NCBI GenBank assembly: GCA_934168275.1
Contig: CAKPNA010000006.1
Coordinates: 1-64,000, forward strand
Reading direction: 5' to 3'
Length of the DNA: 64,000 nucleotides
Source of the DNA: an uncultured Bacilli bacterium
Lineage (GTDB): Bacteria; Bacillota_I; Bacilli_A; RF39; UBA660
The notes below the pieces were generated by a model. The model was given only the letters and a program-made list of their open reading frames with translations. It was not told where the DNA came from and did not search any database. A program made the translations under genes and the position numbers. Below, piece by piece: positions 51,815-60,896 of the stretch (positions are counted from its first letter, which is position 1; each line of letters opens with the position of its first letter).

Positions 51815-52711
51815 ATGATTAAAATTGAAAATTTATCAAAGAAATATGATAAAGAGAATGTTTTAGAAAACCTTAACTGTACCATTAAAGATGGCTGTAT
51901 ATATGGCTTAGTAGGAGCGAATGGTAGTGGTAAATCAACATTATTAAGATTAATTAATGGCATATTTACCCCAGATAAAGGTATTATTTGTGTTGATGGA
52001 GAAGACGTTATCGATAATGCTGAAATAAAACAGGACATGGTATTTGTTCCGGATGATTTATTCTTTTATCCATCATATACCTTACTAGATATGGCTAAAT
52101 TTTATCAAGCTATGTATAAGAAATTTGATATGGAATACTTAAAAGAATTAGCAAGTATTTTAAAACTAGATATGCATGCTAAAATTAACACATTCTCTAA
52201 AGGAATGAAAAGACAGTGCGCCCTAATATGTGCTATCAGTACCAATGCTAAATATATGTTCTTTGACGAAACATTTGATGGCTTGGATCCTATTATCAGA
52301 TCACTAGTTAAAAAAATATTAGCTAAAAAGATGGAAGAAAATAATACAACTATTGTCATGACTAGTCATAACTTACGTGAACTAGAAGATATCTGTGATA
52401 ATTTAGGGCTATTATACAAAGGGGGTATCTTATTTGAAAGCGATACTGATAAATTAAAAACAACAATGTTTAAAGTCCAAATATCATTTAAAGAAGATTT
52501 TTCTAAAGACAAATTTAAATCTCTAGATATTCTTAACTTTAAAAAAAGTGGCAGTGTGGCAACCTTAATTATTAATGATAAGAAAGGTAATAGTAAGAAA
52601 ATATTAGAAAAAATGAATCCACTAATACTTGATTATTTACCACTTACTCTAGAAGAAATATTTATCTATGAAATGGAGGCATTAGGTTATGAGTTTAAAG
52701 AAATTATTTAA
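51815..52711 (+). CDS. ABC transporter ATPase
   Basis: The protein has 298 residues. Walker A is GANGSGKST (about 34-42), signature FSKGMKRQCAL (degenerate in place of LSGGQ), Walker B YMFFDETFDGLDP and H-loop TSHNLREL. It is similar to YtrB-type ATPases. An AGGAGG site precedes the ATG. It overlaps the permease gene by 23 bases. Substrate unknown; relatives respond to cell-wall antibiotics. Confidence 0.9.
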   Translation: MIKIENLSKKYDKENVLENLNCTIKDGCIYGLVGANGSGKSTLLRLINGIFTPDKGIICVDGEDVIDNAEIKQDMVFVPDDLFFYPSYTLLDMAKFYQAMYKKFDMEYLKELASILKLDMHAKINTFSKGMKRQCALICAISTNAKYMFFDETFDGLDPIIRSLVKKILAKKMEENNTTIVMTSHNLRELEDICDNLGLLYKGGILFESDTDKLKTTMFKVQISFKEDFSKDKFKSLDILNFKKSGSVATLIINDKKGNSKKILEKMNPLILDYLPLTLEEIFIYEMEALGYEFKEII

Positions 52712-54737
52712 CTTTGATTACTTATTTCAAAATATAAAGAAATCAAAAGCACTATTACTAACATTTATCTTATTAGTACCTATTCTAAGTAGTCTATTAA
52801 TAGTTCTTACTGGTATTGATGATAAAAGTACTAAAGTATTTAGCTTAAGTGAATTATCTATCGTTGGTATTCCTTTACTATTTATTGTCCCATTATTACT
52901 TAGCATTGCCCTAAATGGTTATGTATATAAAAGAAGAAGTGTCGACTTTATTGGAAGCATGCCTATTAATAAAAGTACTATCTTTATAACTAATACTCTA
53001 GGAGGTATAGGAATATTATTCTTAATGTTTCTAACTAATATAGTCTTATTTGGTTTAATAAGTATAATATTTAGTAATATATATATCCCATTTGCTTTAT
53101 TATTTGATTATTTTGTCCTATGGTTTGTAAGTTATTCATTTGTCTTTATTGCTTCTAACCTTGCTATGAGTGTTAGTGGTAATATGATGAGTCAAATAGT
53201 AGTAACCTTACTAATTCTATTCTTAGTACCATATATCCATTTCTATACTGCTAATGTAACTAAAATATATGGCGGAAATGATACTTATTGGATTAAAACA
53301 ACTGAAGAAAATACTCCAACAACTCATAGCTGTGCCCTAACAGACTATTATGATAGTTCTAAATGTACTATAAATAAAAAGTTAAATGTCTATTATTCTG
53401 ATATTACTAAAGTAGAAAATAATAGTTATACTATGCCATTTAACTTAGTATCTATGATGTTTAATAACAGTACTAGTTCAATCTACAATAGTACTTCTAT
53501 TACAAGAATGATTGTCTTATCCATTATTTACTTTATTCTAGGACTTATCTTATTTAATCATCGTAAGATGGAAGTATGTGAAACATCTTTTAGAAGTCCT
53601 CACATTCATAATATTGTTAAATGTTTAACTTTAATACCATTAGTATCTATTCTATATTTAATAACTGCAAGTGGTTCAATAATGATCTTCATCTTTGTCT
53701 TAGTCCTAATATTTATATATAGTTTAATATATGATTTAATAACTAAAAGAAATCTTAATAATATGAAACTATCTCTTATCTATTTTATTGTAAGTGTTAT
53801 TATTATATATGGTTATAGTTATCTAATAACTACTATTCAAGGTAAAGAAAAATATCTTGATAGTAATGACTTTATTTCCGCTAGTGTTAATAATTATAAC
53901 TATACTAATTATAATGATGAATTGAGTAATGTTTATATTAAAGATAAAAAAATAATTAATATCTTAGTTAAGAATCATTTATCTACTGATGATGGAGAAT
54001 ATATTCTTAAAGCTAATATTAAAGATAAACATAATAATATCTATTCACTAAAAGTAAATATGAATGAAGAAGACTATAACAAAATAATAGATATCTTATC
54101 TAATGATAAAAACTATAATAAAGAATTTAAAAAGTTTGTTAATAAAAAAGTATACGCTATAACATTAGGCTATAATACATATTCATATCATGAACTTAAA
54201 CATATTATTAACTATATTAAAGAATTATTTTCTAATATAACTGTTAAAGAGTATCTATCTAGTGAATATAATGAAAATGATAAATTTAATATTGAATTAT
54301 ATATTTACGATCATCATAACTTAGTATCTTATCGTATTGATCGTAATATAAGTGATAAACTAAATGAAATGATCCTAGATATTGAAAATAATAGTTTTAA
54401 AAATACTTATCGTAAAGGAATAGAAGGATACTATCATATAAGTATTGCTGGCTTAACTGAAGAAGATGCTTATTACATAGTTAATGAATCGCAAGAACAA
54501 TTATTAGATTTTATTGATAAAAATATTGCTGATGATATAACTATTGATAAAAAATATCTAGTTATTGATTTCTATATTGGCAAGACTAATAGTTATTATC
54601 ACTTCTATACTAATAAAGTAGAAGAAGTATATAACTTAATCTCAGAAAGAAGAAATGTTCTAAAAGATACTACGGAATATAAAGATTACTTTGCTAAGGA
54701 TGATACTCGAGAATCATCAGGAGACACATATGAATAA
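52689..54737 (+). CDS. ABC transporter permease, large
   Basis: The protein has 682 residues. Membrane segments near 20-40, 58-78, 100-135, 140-178, 275-293, 310-345 and 362-382, then a soluble Asn/Tyr/Lys-rich region (about 385-682). A loop between segments carries Cys pairs (SCALTDYYDSSKC). The start ATG 52689 overlaps the ATPase gene. The stop lies 8 bases into the GntR gene. This resembles ABC-2 permeases paired with YtrA-type regulators. Confidence 0.82.
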   Translation: MSLKKLFNFDYLFQNIKKSKALLLTFILLVPILSSLLIVLTGIDDKSTKVFSLSELSIVGIPLLFIVPLLLSIALNGYVYKRRSVDFIGSMPINKSTIFITNTLGGIGILFLMFLTNIVLFGLISIIFSNIYIPFALLFDYFVLWFVSYSFVFIASNLAMSVSGNMMSQIVVTLLILFLVPYIHFYTANVTKIYGGNDTYWIKTTEENTPTTHSCALTDYYDSSKCTINKKLNVYYSDITKVENNSYTMPFNLVSMMFNNSTSSIYNSTSITRMIVLSIIYFILGLILFNHRKMEVCETSFRSPHIHNIVKCLTLIPLVSILYLITASGSIMIFIFVLVLIFIYSLIYDLITKRNLNNMKLSLIYFIVSVIIIYGYSYLITTIQGKEKYLDSNDFISASVNNYNYTNYNDELSNVYIKDKKIINILVKNHLSTDDGEYILKANIKDKHNNIYSLKVNMNEEDYNKIIDILSNDKNYNKEFKKFVNKKVYAITLGYNTYSYHELKHIINYIKELFSNITVKEYLSSEYNENDKFNIELYIYDHHNLVSYRIDRNISDKLNEMILDIENNSFKNTYRKGIEGYYHISIAGLTEEDAYYIVNESQEQLLDFIDKNIADDITIDKKYLVIDFYIGKTNSYYHFYTNKVEEVYNLISERRNVLKDTTEYKDYFAKDDTRESSGDTYE

Positions 54738-55086
54738 TATTATTAATATTGATTATCATAGTAGAGAAGCAATATATGAACAAATAATTAATCAAATAGA
54801 AAGATATGTTGCCCTAGGCATTTTAAAAAGTGGTGAACAAATTCCCTCAACTAGAGAACTTGCTAGTATCTTAGGAATAAATCCTAATACTGTTAGAAAA
54901 GCCTATCTCGAACTAGAAAATAAAAATATTATAAATACTATATCTACTAAAGGAACATTTATCTCTGACAATACTAAAGAAGCCATTAATATTAAAAGAA
55001 ATAAATTATTAGAAGAATTAAAAGAAAAAGTAAATGAATTAGAAAAATTAGGAATGAATAAAGAGGATATTATAAAGAATTTATGA
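54730..55086 (+). CDS. GntR-family regulator, YtrA type
   Basis: 118 residues from ATG 54730, with AGGAGAC 6 bases upstream; an ATG-like start at 54691 lies inside the permease gene. The winged HTH (about 8-75) has EAIYEQIINQIERYVALGIL and LGINPNTVRKAYLELENKNII. The short C-terminal helical tail is typical of the YtrA subfamily, which represses its own ABC-transporter operon. The palindrome at 51777 is its likely site. Confidence 0.92.
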   Translation: MNNIINIDYHSREAIYEQIINQIERYVALGILKSGEQIPSTRELASILGINPNTVRKAYLELENKNIINTISTKGTFISDNTKEAINIKRNKLLEELKEKVNELEKLGMNKEDIIKNL

Positions 55087-55700
55087 AAAGAATAATAAAA
55101 TATTTAATAATTATTAGTATATCTATCTTAATTATCTTACTAAGTATTAATCTATATGTTAAATATTCTACTACTTCAAGTATTAAGAATAGTATTGATG
55201 ATATAGATTATATCTTAGTACTAGGTGCTAGTGTTAAAAAAGATAGAATTAGTCCAATGCTAAAAGATAGATTAGATAAAGCAATCGAAGTCTATAACGA
55301 TACTAAAGCTAAACTAATCTTAAGTGGCGACTCTATAAAAAGTGATGAATATGATGAAGTAGGTAAGATGAAGAAATATATGTTAGATAATAATATTCCC
55401 ATGGAAGATATAATATTAGATGAACATGGAATATCAACCTATGATAGTATCTATCGTATAAAAGATATGACTAAAGGTAAGAAAATAGTAATAATTACCC
55501 AAAGATATCACTTATATCGAGCATTATATATTGCAAATAGTCTAGATATAAATAGTTATGGCATACCGGCCCTAGGAGAGAATTACTTTGGTCAAGAGTA
55601 CCGTGAATTTAGAGAAGTATTAGCAAGAAACAAAGACTTCGTTAAATGTATGATTGCCCCAAGTAGTAAATATACTGATAAAATTATCTATGAAGAATAG
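55083..55700 (+). CDS. DUF218/YdcF-SanA-like membrane protein
   Basis: The protein has 205 residues. An N-terminal membrane segment covers about 4-24 (IIKYLIIISISILIILLSI). The DUF218 domain has DYILVLGASVKKDRISPMLKDRLDKAIEVY, AKLILSGDS, STYDSIYRIKDM and VIITQRYHLYRALYIA. Family members are linked to envelope integrity and vancomycin sensitivity (SanA, ElyC). It overlaps the GntR gene by 4 bases (ATGA), so it belongs to the same operon. Confidence 0.87.
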   Translation: MKRIIKYLIIISISILIILLSINLYVKYSTTSSIKNSIDDIDYILVLGASVKKDRISPMLKDRLDKAIEVYNDTKAKLILSGDSIKSDEYDEVGKMKKYMLDNNIPMEDIILDEHGISTYDSIYRIKDMTKGKKIVIITQRYHLYRALYIANSLDINSYGIPALGENYFGQEYREFREVLARNKDFVKCMIAPSSKYTDKIIYEE

Positions 55701-55722
55701 CTAAATTAGTTATTCTTTTTTC
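55690..55722 (+). terminator. Terminator of the GntR operon
   Basis: AGAATA and TATTCT arms pair across the stop codon and are followed by six T residues. Confidence 0.65.
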
Positions 55723-55782
55723 TACAAAATTATTGTTTAAAGAATATTTATATGATAGAATTATATACATAGGAGGTACAAA

Positions 55783-56262
55783 ATGAAAAAAACAGATATA
55801 ATATTAATTTTAGTAGTAGTAGCTATAATCGTAGGTGCTGTAATATTGGGACAAAATAGAACAGAAAAGGCTCACTATGATTTACCAGTTACCATTGAAG
55901 GTACTGCTGGACTTGCTGATATTGATTATGCTACATACAAAAGCTTGCAAGAAGCTAACAAACCATTCATCGTTATTATCGCACAAACAGGATGCCATTA
56001 TTGCGAACAATATCGCCCTGTAGTTGAAAAAGTAGCCACTGAATTAGGTATTCCATTTAATTGGATCGATATGTCTAAAATATCTGAAGAAGACTATAAA
56101 GTATTTATGAAGTCTAACACATTCTTTAGAAGAAATAAACAATGGGGAACTCCAACAACATTATTATTAAATAATTCAGATACTATTGCTACAATAAATG
56201 GTTATGTTGATGAAGACGGATTAAAATCATTCTTAAGTACTAATGTTAAAGTAGGAGAGTAG
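55783..56262 (+). CDS. Membrane-anchored thioredoxin-like protein
   Basis: Extracytoplasmic thiol-disulfide protein. The protein has 159 residues. An N-terminal anchor covers about 5-23 (DIILILVVVAIIVGAVIL). The thioredoxin fold has IVIIAQTGCHYCEQYRPV with Cys71 and Cys74 and the cis-Pro region WGTPTTLLLNN. The redox partner is not known; the disulfide-rich pilin and adhesin nearby are plausible clients. An AGGAGG site precedes the ATG, and the stop is one base before the next gene. Confidence 0.85.
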   Translation: MKKTDIILILVVVAIIVGAVILGQNRTEKAHYDLPVTIEGTAGLADIDYATYKSLQEANKPFIVIIAQTGCHYCEQYRPVVEKVATELGIPFNWIDMSKISEEDYKVFMKSNTFFRRNKQWGTPTTLLLNNSDTIATINGYVDEDGLKSFLSTNVKVGE

Positions 56263-56263
56263 T

Positions 56264-56704
56264 ATGAGTGAAATTTATAAATTAGCCCGTGATTTCAAAA
56301 GAAGATACCCAAACACTGTAGCTTTTAGATTAAAAGAACACGCTAAAGTAATTGAACAACATTTAAATCCTAATGAAGAAATTAAATATCTATTTTTAGG
56401 TCAAAAGAATAAAGGAACTTTTGATTTTGTAAATACTTATATAATAGCTATAACTAATCAAAGAATTATGCTAGCTACAAAAAGAATAGTATTTGGTTAT
56501 TTCTTTAAATCAATATCTTTTGATTTATATAATGACTTTACTATTAGTTGTGGACTAATATGGGGCCGTATTATAATTGATACTGTAAAAGAAAAAATAT
56601 TACTATCTAATATAGATAAAGATGCCCTACCAGAAATAGAAACTAATTTCACAACATTAGTATCAGAACTTAAAAGAGAATATTTAGATAAAGATAAAGA
56701 GTAA
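56264..56704 (+). CDS. Bacterial PH-domain-like protein
   Basis: The protein has 146 residues. It resembles bPH domains (LNPNEEIKYLFLGQKN, then YIIAITNQRIMLATKRIVFGYFFKSISFDLYNDFTI), beta-rich with a final helix. No membrane segment. Function unknown, though such domains often bind membranes or proteins. Co-transcribed with the thioredoxin-like gene. Confidence 0.7.
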   Translation: MSEIYKLARDFKRRYPNTVAFRLKEHAKVIEQHLNPNEEIKYLFLGQKNKGTFDFVNTYIIAITNQRIMLATKRIVFGYFFKSISFDLYNDFTISCGLIWGRIIIDTVKEKILLSNIDKDALPEIETNFTTLVSELKREYLDKDKE

Positions 56705-56727
56705 TATATAGTATATTATTCTTTTTA
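56697..56727 (+). terminator. Terminator after the PH-domain gene
   Basis: AGAGTAATATA and TATATTATTCT form an 11-bp stem (one G-T pair) overlapping the stop codon, followed by TTTT. Confidence 0.8.
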
Positions 56728-56759
56728 ATTACATAATATTTACTAGGGAGGATTTATAA

Positions 56760-57068
56760 ATGAATAACGAATTTTTTGATAAATATATTGTCAAGAAAGG
56801 GGATAATTTATATCAAATAGCTATGAAAAATAATATAAATTATAAGTTATTAGCCCAACTAAATGGTTTAAATACAAATGATTATATTTATCCTAACCAA
56901 GAAATATTAATACCTAAAAAAGATGTTAAATATTATATAACTGCAGATGGTGATACTCTAGAAAGTATTACTAATGGACTAGGTGCTAATCTAGCAACAC
57001 TACTATATCAAAATAGAAATATCTATCTAAGACCAGAACAACTAATTTTTTATAAAGAACAAAACTAA
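56760..57068 (+). CDS. Two-LysM-domain protein
   Basis: The protein has 102 residues. LysM 1 lies about 8-52 (YIVKKGDNLYQIAMKNNINYKLLAQLNGLN) and LysM 2 about 56-100 (KYYITADGDTLESITNGLG). LysM binds peptidoglycan or chitin-like sugars. No signal peptide is seen. This makes it similar to cytosolic or mother-cell LysM proteins such as SafA-type spore-coat proteins, in keeping with the SpoVID-like gene at 49812. The link is speculative. Confidence 0.85.
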   Translation: MNNEFFDKYIVKKGDNLYQIAMKNNINYKLLAQLNGLNTNDYIYPNQEILIPKKDVKYYITADGDTLESITNGLGANLATLLYQNRNIYLRPEQLIFYKEQN

Positions 57069-57088
57069 ATATTTATTTTTAGTTTTTT
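57059..57088 (+). terminator. Terminator after the LysM gene
   Basis: AAAACTAAA and TTTTAGTTTT pair over the stop codon, followed by T residues. Confidence 0.75.
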
Positions 57089-57124
57089 TTATGGTATGAT
57101 TATTAATAGTAGGAGGAGTCAACT

Positions 57125-58597
57125 ATGATAGTTAGAAAACCATTTGCCTTTTTAATAAAACACTTTAAAGCTATACACTTATTCTTATTTGGCTTATTAG
57201 TATATGTCTGCTATAAATATAATGGTATAGTATCTTTCTTAAGAAATTATATCTCAACCGGTAATGGCCGATATGATGCAGTAAATTATATTAATTATAC
57301 CCCGATCTATATTATACTAGGGGCTATTGTTGTAATGGCAATAATATATTACTTAATGAAATATAAAGATAAACCTAAAAAACTATATCTATTTAGTATT
57401 ATTGGTTATATCGCTGTAATAATTTTATTTATCTTTTTATTTAATTATTTAAGAACATTCTCAAGTTCTATTATTGAACAAAAGACACTAAGACTCTATC
57501 GGGATATATCCTTAATGGGTTTAATATTTCAATATATAATAATAGTTATTATGCTTATTAGAGGTTTAGGTTTTGATATAAAGAAATTTAATTTCTCCAA
57601 AGATATCCAAGAATTAAATATTGACTTAACTGATAATGAAGAAGTCGAATTAGTCATGGGCTTTGATACTAATAAAACTAAATTTAAAATACGTAGATTT
57701 TTTCGTGAATTTAGATATTTTATTCGAGAGAACATTCTCTTTACCGGCTTATCTTTAATAGTAATAGTAATAATTCTATGGATAATCGTAGCTAATTATA
57801 CTAGTAAGAATAAGGTATATAAAGAAAATGAATACTTTGGTGTTGACTTTAATATGCTGGTAAATGGTAGTTATTTAACTAAAGAAGATAGTTCTTCAAA
57901 GAAACTAAGTGTTGGTAATAGTAGCTTATTAGTCGTTAAATTTAAAATATCTAGTAATCATAGTGATGTCCTAAATCCTGATAACTTTATCTTAAGTATC
58001 TATGGTAAAACATATTCACCAAATAATAAATATTGTTCTTCATTAAAAGATATTGGTAAGTGCTATAACAAAATAAAATTAACCGAACAAGAAAAAGAAT
58101 ATATCTTTGTATATCTCGTTGATGATAATGTTCTAAACAAAAAGATATATCTTAAATATGATTATGGTTATCTAACTAATAAAAATAATTCTATTATTAA
58201 AGTTAGATTAACTCCTGATAATATTGATGATGAAGAAACAACAACTAAAAGAATCAATGATACCCTAGAATTTAACAATTCAATAATAGGGGATTATAAA
58301 TTAAAAATAGAAGAATATAATATTAGTGATAACTATGAAATTAATGCTGATATAACTTTAATGCCAACTAGTAATAATACTATTATTAGATTAAAAGTAA
58401 GTGAAGGTAATGATTTAATAGATAATTATGCTCTATTAAAATATACAATCTCAGGTCTAGAGTATACTAGTACTATGAAGAAACTATATAATGATAATGA
58501 CTATAGTTATTATGAAGTAAATAATATTACGTATGCCGATAGTATAAAATTAGTATTAAATAGCAGACATAATAATTATGAATATATTCTTAAATAG
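57125..58597 (+). CDS. Large membrane protein of unknown function
   Basis: Not recognised. The protein has 490 residues. About five membrane segments lie in the first half (near 12-30, 58-78, 90-110, 133-150 and 202-222). A cytosolic loop lies between segments 4 and 5 (DIQELNIDLTDNEEVELVMGF). An extracytoplasmic beta-rich half (about 230-490) resembles DUF4352-like exported domains (LVVKFKISSNHSDVLNPDNFILSIYGKTY). GGAGGAG precedes the ATG. Confidence 0.65.
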   Translation: MIVRKPFAFLIKHFKAIHLFLFGLLVYVCYKYNGIVSFLRNYISTGNGRYDAVNYINYTPIYIILGAIVVMAIIYYLMKYKDKPKKLYLFSIIGYIAVIILFIFLFNYLRTFSSSIIEQKTLRLYRDISLMGLIFQYIIIVIMLIRGLGFDIKKFNFSKDIQELNIDLTDNEEVELVMGFDTNKTKFKIRRFFREFRYFIRENILFTGLSLIVIVIILWIIVANYTSKNKVYKENEYFGVDFNMLVNGSYLTKEDSSSKKLSVGNSSLLVVKFKISSNHSDVLNPDNFILSIYGKTYSPNNKYCSSLKDIGKCYNKIKLTEQEKEYIFVYLVDDNVLNKKIYLKYDYGYLTNKNNSIIKVRLTPDNIDDEETTTKRINDTLEFNNSIIGDYKLKIEEYNISDNYEINADITLMPTSNNTIIRLKVSEGNDLIDNYALLKYTISGLEYTSTMKKLYNDNDYSYYEVNNITYADSIKLVLNSRHNNYEYILK

Positions 58598-58600
58598 GAA

Positions 58601-58629
58601 TTGACAATTATTAAAATATATAATACAAT
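58601..58629 (+). promoter_or_regulatory. Promoter of the tRNA-Cys/tRNA-Gly unit
   Basis: TTGACA (58601-58606) and TACAAT (58624-58629) are spaced by 17 bases. A hairpin GTATATACG/CGTGTATAC (about 58630-58653) lies in the transcript before tRNA-Cys. Confidence 0.82.
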
Positions 58630-58662
58630 GTATATACGTGAGAAACGTGTATACATTAATAT

Positions 58663-58736
58663 GGACCTATAGCCAAGTGGTAAGGCGTGGGACTGCAACT
58701 CCCTGATCGTTGGTTCAAATCCGACTGGGTCCTCCA
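58663..58736 (+). tRNA. tRNA-Cys (anticodon GCA)
   Basis: Acceptor stem GGACCTA/TGGGTCC (one G-T pair), anticodon loop CTGCAAC within the GGGA/TCCC-type stem giving GCA, a T arm with TTCAAAT, discriminator T, and CCA encoded. Confidence 0.95.
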
Positions 58737-58746
58737 TTTGATTATT

Positions 58747-58769
58747 AGCCCTTATTTTATAAGGGTTTT
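58747..58769 (+). terminator. Hairpin between the two tRNAs
   Basis: CCCTTAT (58749-58755) and ATAAGGG (58759-58765) form a perfect 7-bp stem followed by TTTT. The same 18-base core lies after tRNA-Gln (8224-8241). Confidence 0.75.
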
Positions 58770-58776
58770 ACTCTAT

Positions 58777-58850
58777 GCAGATATAGTTTAGTGGTAGAAC
58801 GTGAGCTTCCCAAGCTTATGGTACGAGTTCGATCCTCGCTATCTGCTCCA
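58777..58850 (+). tRNA. tRNA-Gly (anticodon CCC)
   Basis: Acceptor stem GCAGATA/TATCTGC, D arm GTTT/GAAC, anticodon stem TGAGC/GCTTA with loop TTCCCAA (anticodon CCC, reads GGG). The T arm is ACGAG TTCGATC CTCGC with one A-C mismatch at the outer pair. CCA is encoded. Confidence 0.92.
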
Positions 58851-58861
58851 AATTGATATTT

Positions 58862-58890
58862 TAGTCGAACTTTTTAGTTCGTTTTTTTAA
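58862..58890 (+). terminator. Terminator after tRNA-Gly
   Basis: CGAAC and GTTCG pair and are followed by seven T residues. The gap 58890-59056 holds no further feature that I can support. Confidence 0.7.
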
Positions 58891-59056
58891 TACATAAAAC
58901 AGTGATAGTCAAAAAGTGGTCGAAAAGAGGTCGAATTAATTGATAATATTAAATCTAACAACATTAATCTTAAAAATAAAAATACTGTTAAAAATACGAA
59001 TATAATCACTTGCCAATTTAATATAAATAATTACTATTAAAGGAAGGGAGAATATA

Positions 59057-59908
59057 ATGAACGAACAAAAAATAAAAAGATTCATGGAACGATTACAAAT
59101 AGAATCTACATATAAAAAATATTTAAAAGATGATATAATTAATCAAATGATAAATATATTCTCACATAATTGTACTACTATTAAAAAACAAAATTATCCT
59201 AGTAGAATAGAAAATCCTTTAGAGCTAGCCCTTAAATATTATAAAGAATATAATCTTGAATACTATAACACGATTATAAAGAATATTGAAAATGGTAGAA
59301 TTTCTATTAAAACAAGTAGTGGTAAGTCGTATACTGATACTCAAAACAATACTACTAATATTAGATTATGTGGAAATGACAGTGATCTTTTTAACATAGT
59401 CCATGAACTAGCACATTTTATTGATAGAAATAGTATTCCACCAATTGTTCCTAATGAATATTACTTTTTGTCTGAAACATTTGCTTTTTATATTGAACAA
59501 GAATTAGAAAGTTGGTTAGGGGAAGAATATAAAAAGTTAATTGCCATTAGAAGAAACAATAGAATATACTTTGAAAGTAAAATGTTAATAGCCATTGAAA
59601 ATGAATTGTATTATGAAAACTTATATAGACAGAAAGGAACTATTGAAACAAGTGATATCGACACAGAAAGAATTAAATCTATAGTGCATTATGATATCCC
59701 AACTAATATTATCAATTGCTTATTACAATATCCTTTAGCTAATATTCTATCTAATTATTTAATTAATAATCATTTATTACAAAGTGATAATGAACTAGTT
59801 GCAAAATGTTTTAGCATAGATTTATATAAAGCCATAGTAGAACTATTTAACAAAATACCTAGGTCAAAAATAAACGTATTAAAAAAGCCCGCTATAAGCA
59901 GACCGTAA
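59057..59908 (+). CDS. Putative zinc metallopeptidase, M3-like (minimal)
   Basis: The protein has 283 residues. HELAH (116-120) in LFNIVHELAHFIDRN is the HExxH zinc motif. Glu140 in YFLSETFAFYIEQEL, about 20 residues later, matches the third zinc ligand seen in M3/gluzincin peptidases (SET/SEx). The total length is half that of oligoendopeptidases, so most of the N-terminal cage is missing. No signal peptide. The C-terminus is helical. Could be a cytosolic peptidase or a toxin- or phage-related protease; the substrate is unknown. Confidence 0.65.
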   Translation: MNEQKIKRFMERLQIESTYKKYLKDDIINQMINIFSHNCTTIKKQNYPSRIENPLELALKYYKEYNLEYYNTIIKNIENGRISIKTSSGKSYTDTQNNTTNIRLCGNDSDLFNIVHELAHFIDRNSIPPIVPNEYYFLSETFAFYIEQELESWLGEEYKKLIAIRRNNRIYFESKMLIAIENELYYENLYRQKGTIETSDIDTERIKSIVHYDIPTNIINCLLQYPLANILSNYLINNHLLQSDNELVAKCFSIDLYKAIVELFNKIPRSKINVLKKPAISRP

Positions 59909-59918
59909 AAACATATAA

Positions 59919-60806
59919 CTATTTTGTTATTATTTCAATAAGTTTCTTTGTACTAAAATTAGGTACATGATTTTTAGATAATGCAATCCCTATATATCTA
60001 CTAGGGATTTTTTCTTTTAACTTTAATTCATATAATTCTTTATTTGCAATTTCTTTTTTTATATATTCTTTAGTAGCATATCCAATACCAAGCCCAATTT
60101 TAGAAAATTCAACAACCAATGAATAACTAGCTAATTCAATATTAGGTTTAAGAGTAATACCGTTTTCTCTTGTAACATTATCTAAAAACTCTCTAGTATT
60201 TGAACCCTTTGCTTGTAATATCAAAGGATAATTATTTAAATCTTTTAAAGATATTTCTTTATTAATTAATTCTTTATATTTATTACTTACAACAAAACAA
60301 TCATTAATCTCTCTACATTTAATAACCTCAATATCACTACCATAATCTTTATTATTTAAATTTAATATTACAATATCTATTAAACCATTTCTTAATTTTG
60401 GCATTAAATCGGATGTTAAATAAGTTATTATTTGAATATCTATTTTAGGATATAAAGAATGAAATTTCTCTAAGTATGGTAGTAAAAACTCTTTTGTTAA
60501 CGTTGTGCTAATACCAATTTTTATACATCCTGTTTCAAGATTAATAAGATCTGTAAACTTATTTTCTGCATTATTAATATATTCAATCGCTTGTTTAATA
60601 TAATTATAAAATTCTTTACCTTCCTCAGTAAGAACAACACCTCGTTTAGTTCTAACAAACAGCTGTCCCCCTAATTGGTCTTCTAGGTTCTTAATTGCCC
60701 TACTTATAGCGGGTTGTGAAATACATAATTCTTCACTTGCTTTAGTAATATTACAATGATTTGCTACTACATAAAAAATTCTATATAATTCAAAATCTAT
60801 ATTCAT
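59919..60806 (-). CDS. LysR-family transcriptional regulator
   Basis: 295 residues from the ATG at 60806; an upstream TTG at 60818 forms part of the GGAGG ribosome site. The winged HTH (about 4-62) has FYVVANHCNITKASEELCISQPAISRAIKNLEDQLGGQLFVRTKRGV. The effector-binding domain covers about 90-295. It is transcribed away from coaE with a 90-base shared upstream region, so it may control coaE-coaD or a distant target. The ligand is unknown. Confidence 0.93.
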   Translation of the reverse strand: MNIDFELYRIFYVVANHCNITKASEELCISQPAISRAIKNLEDQLGGQLFVRTKRGVVLTEEGKEFYNYIKQAIEYINNAENKFTDLINLETGCIKIGISTTLTKEFLLPYLEKFHSLYPKIDIQIITYLTSDLMPKLRNGLIDIVILNLNNKDYGSDIEVIKCREINDCFVVSNKYKELINKEISLKDLNNYPLILQAKGSNTREFLDNVTRENGITLKPNIELASYSLVVEFSKIGLGIGYATKEYIKKEIANKELYELKLKEKIPSRYIGIALSKNHVPNFSTKKLIEIITK

Positions 60807-60896
60807 AATAACCTCCAATTATGACAGACATAATAAATATGCATTTTAATTATAACAAATAAAGTAATATAATACAAGTAGAAAGGAGAGAAAAAT

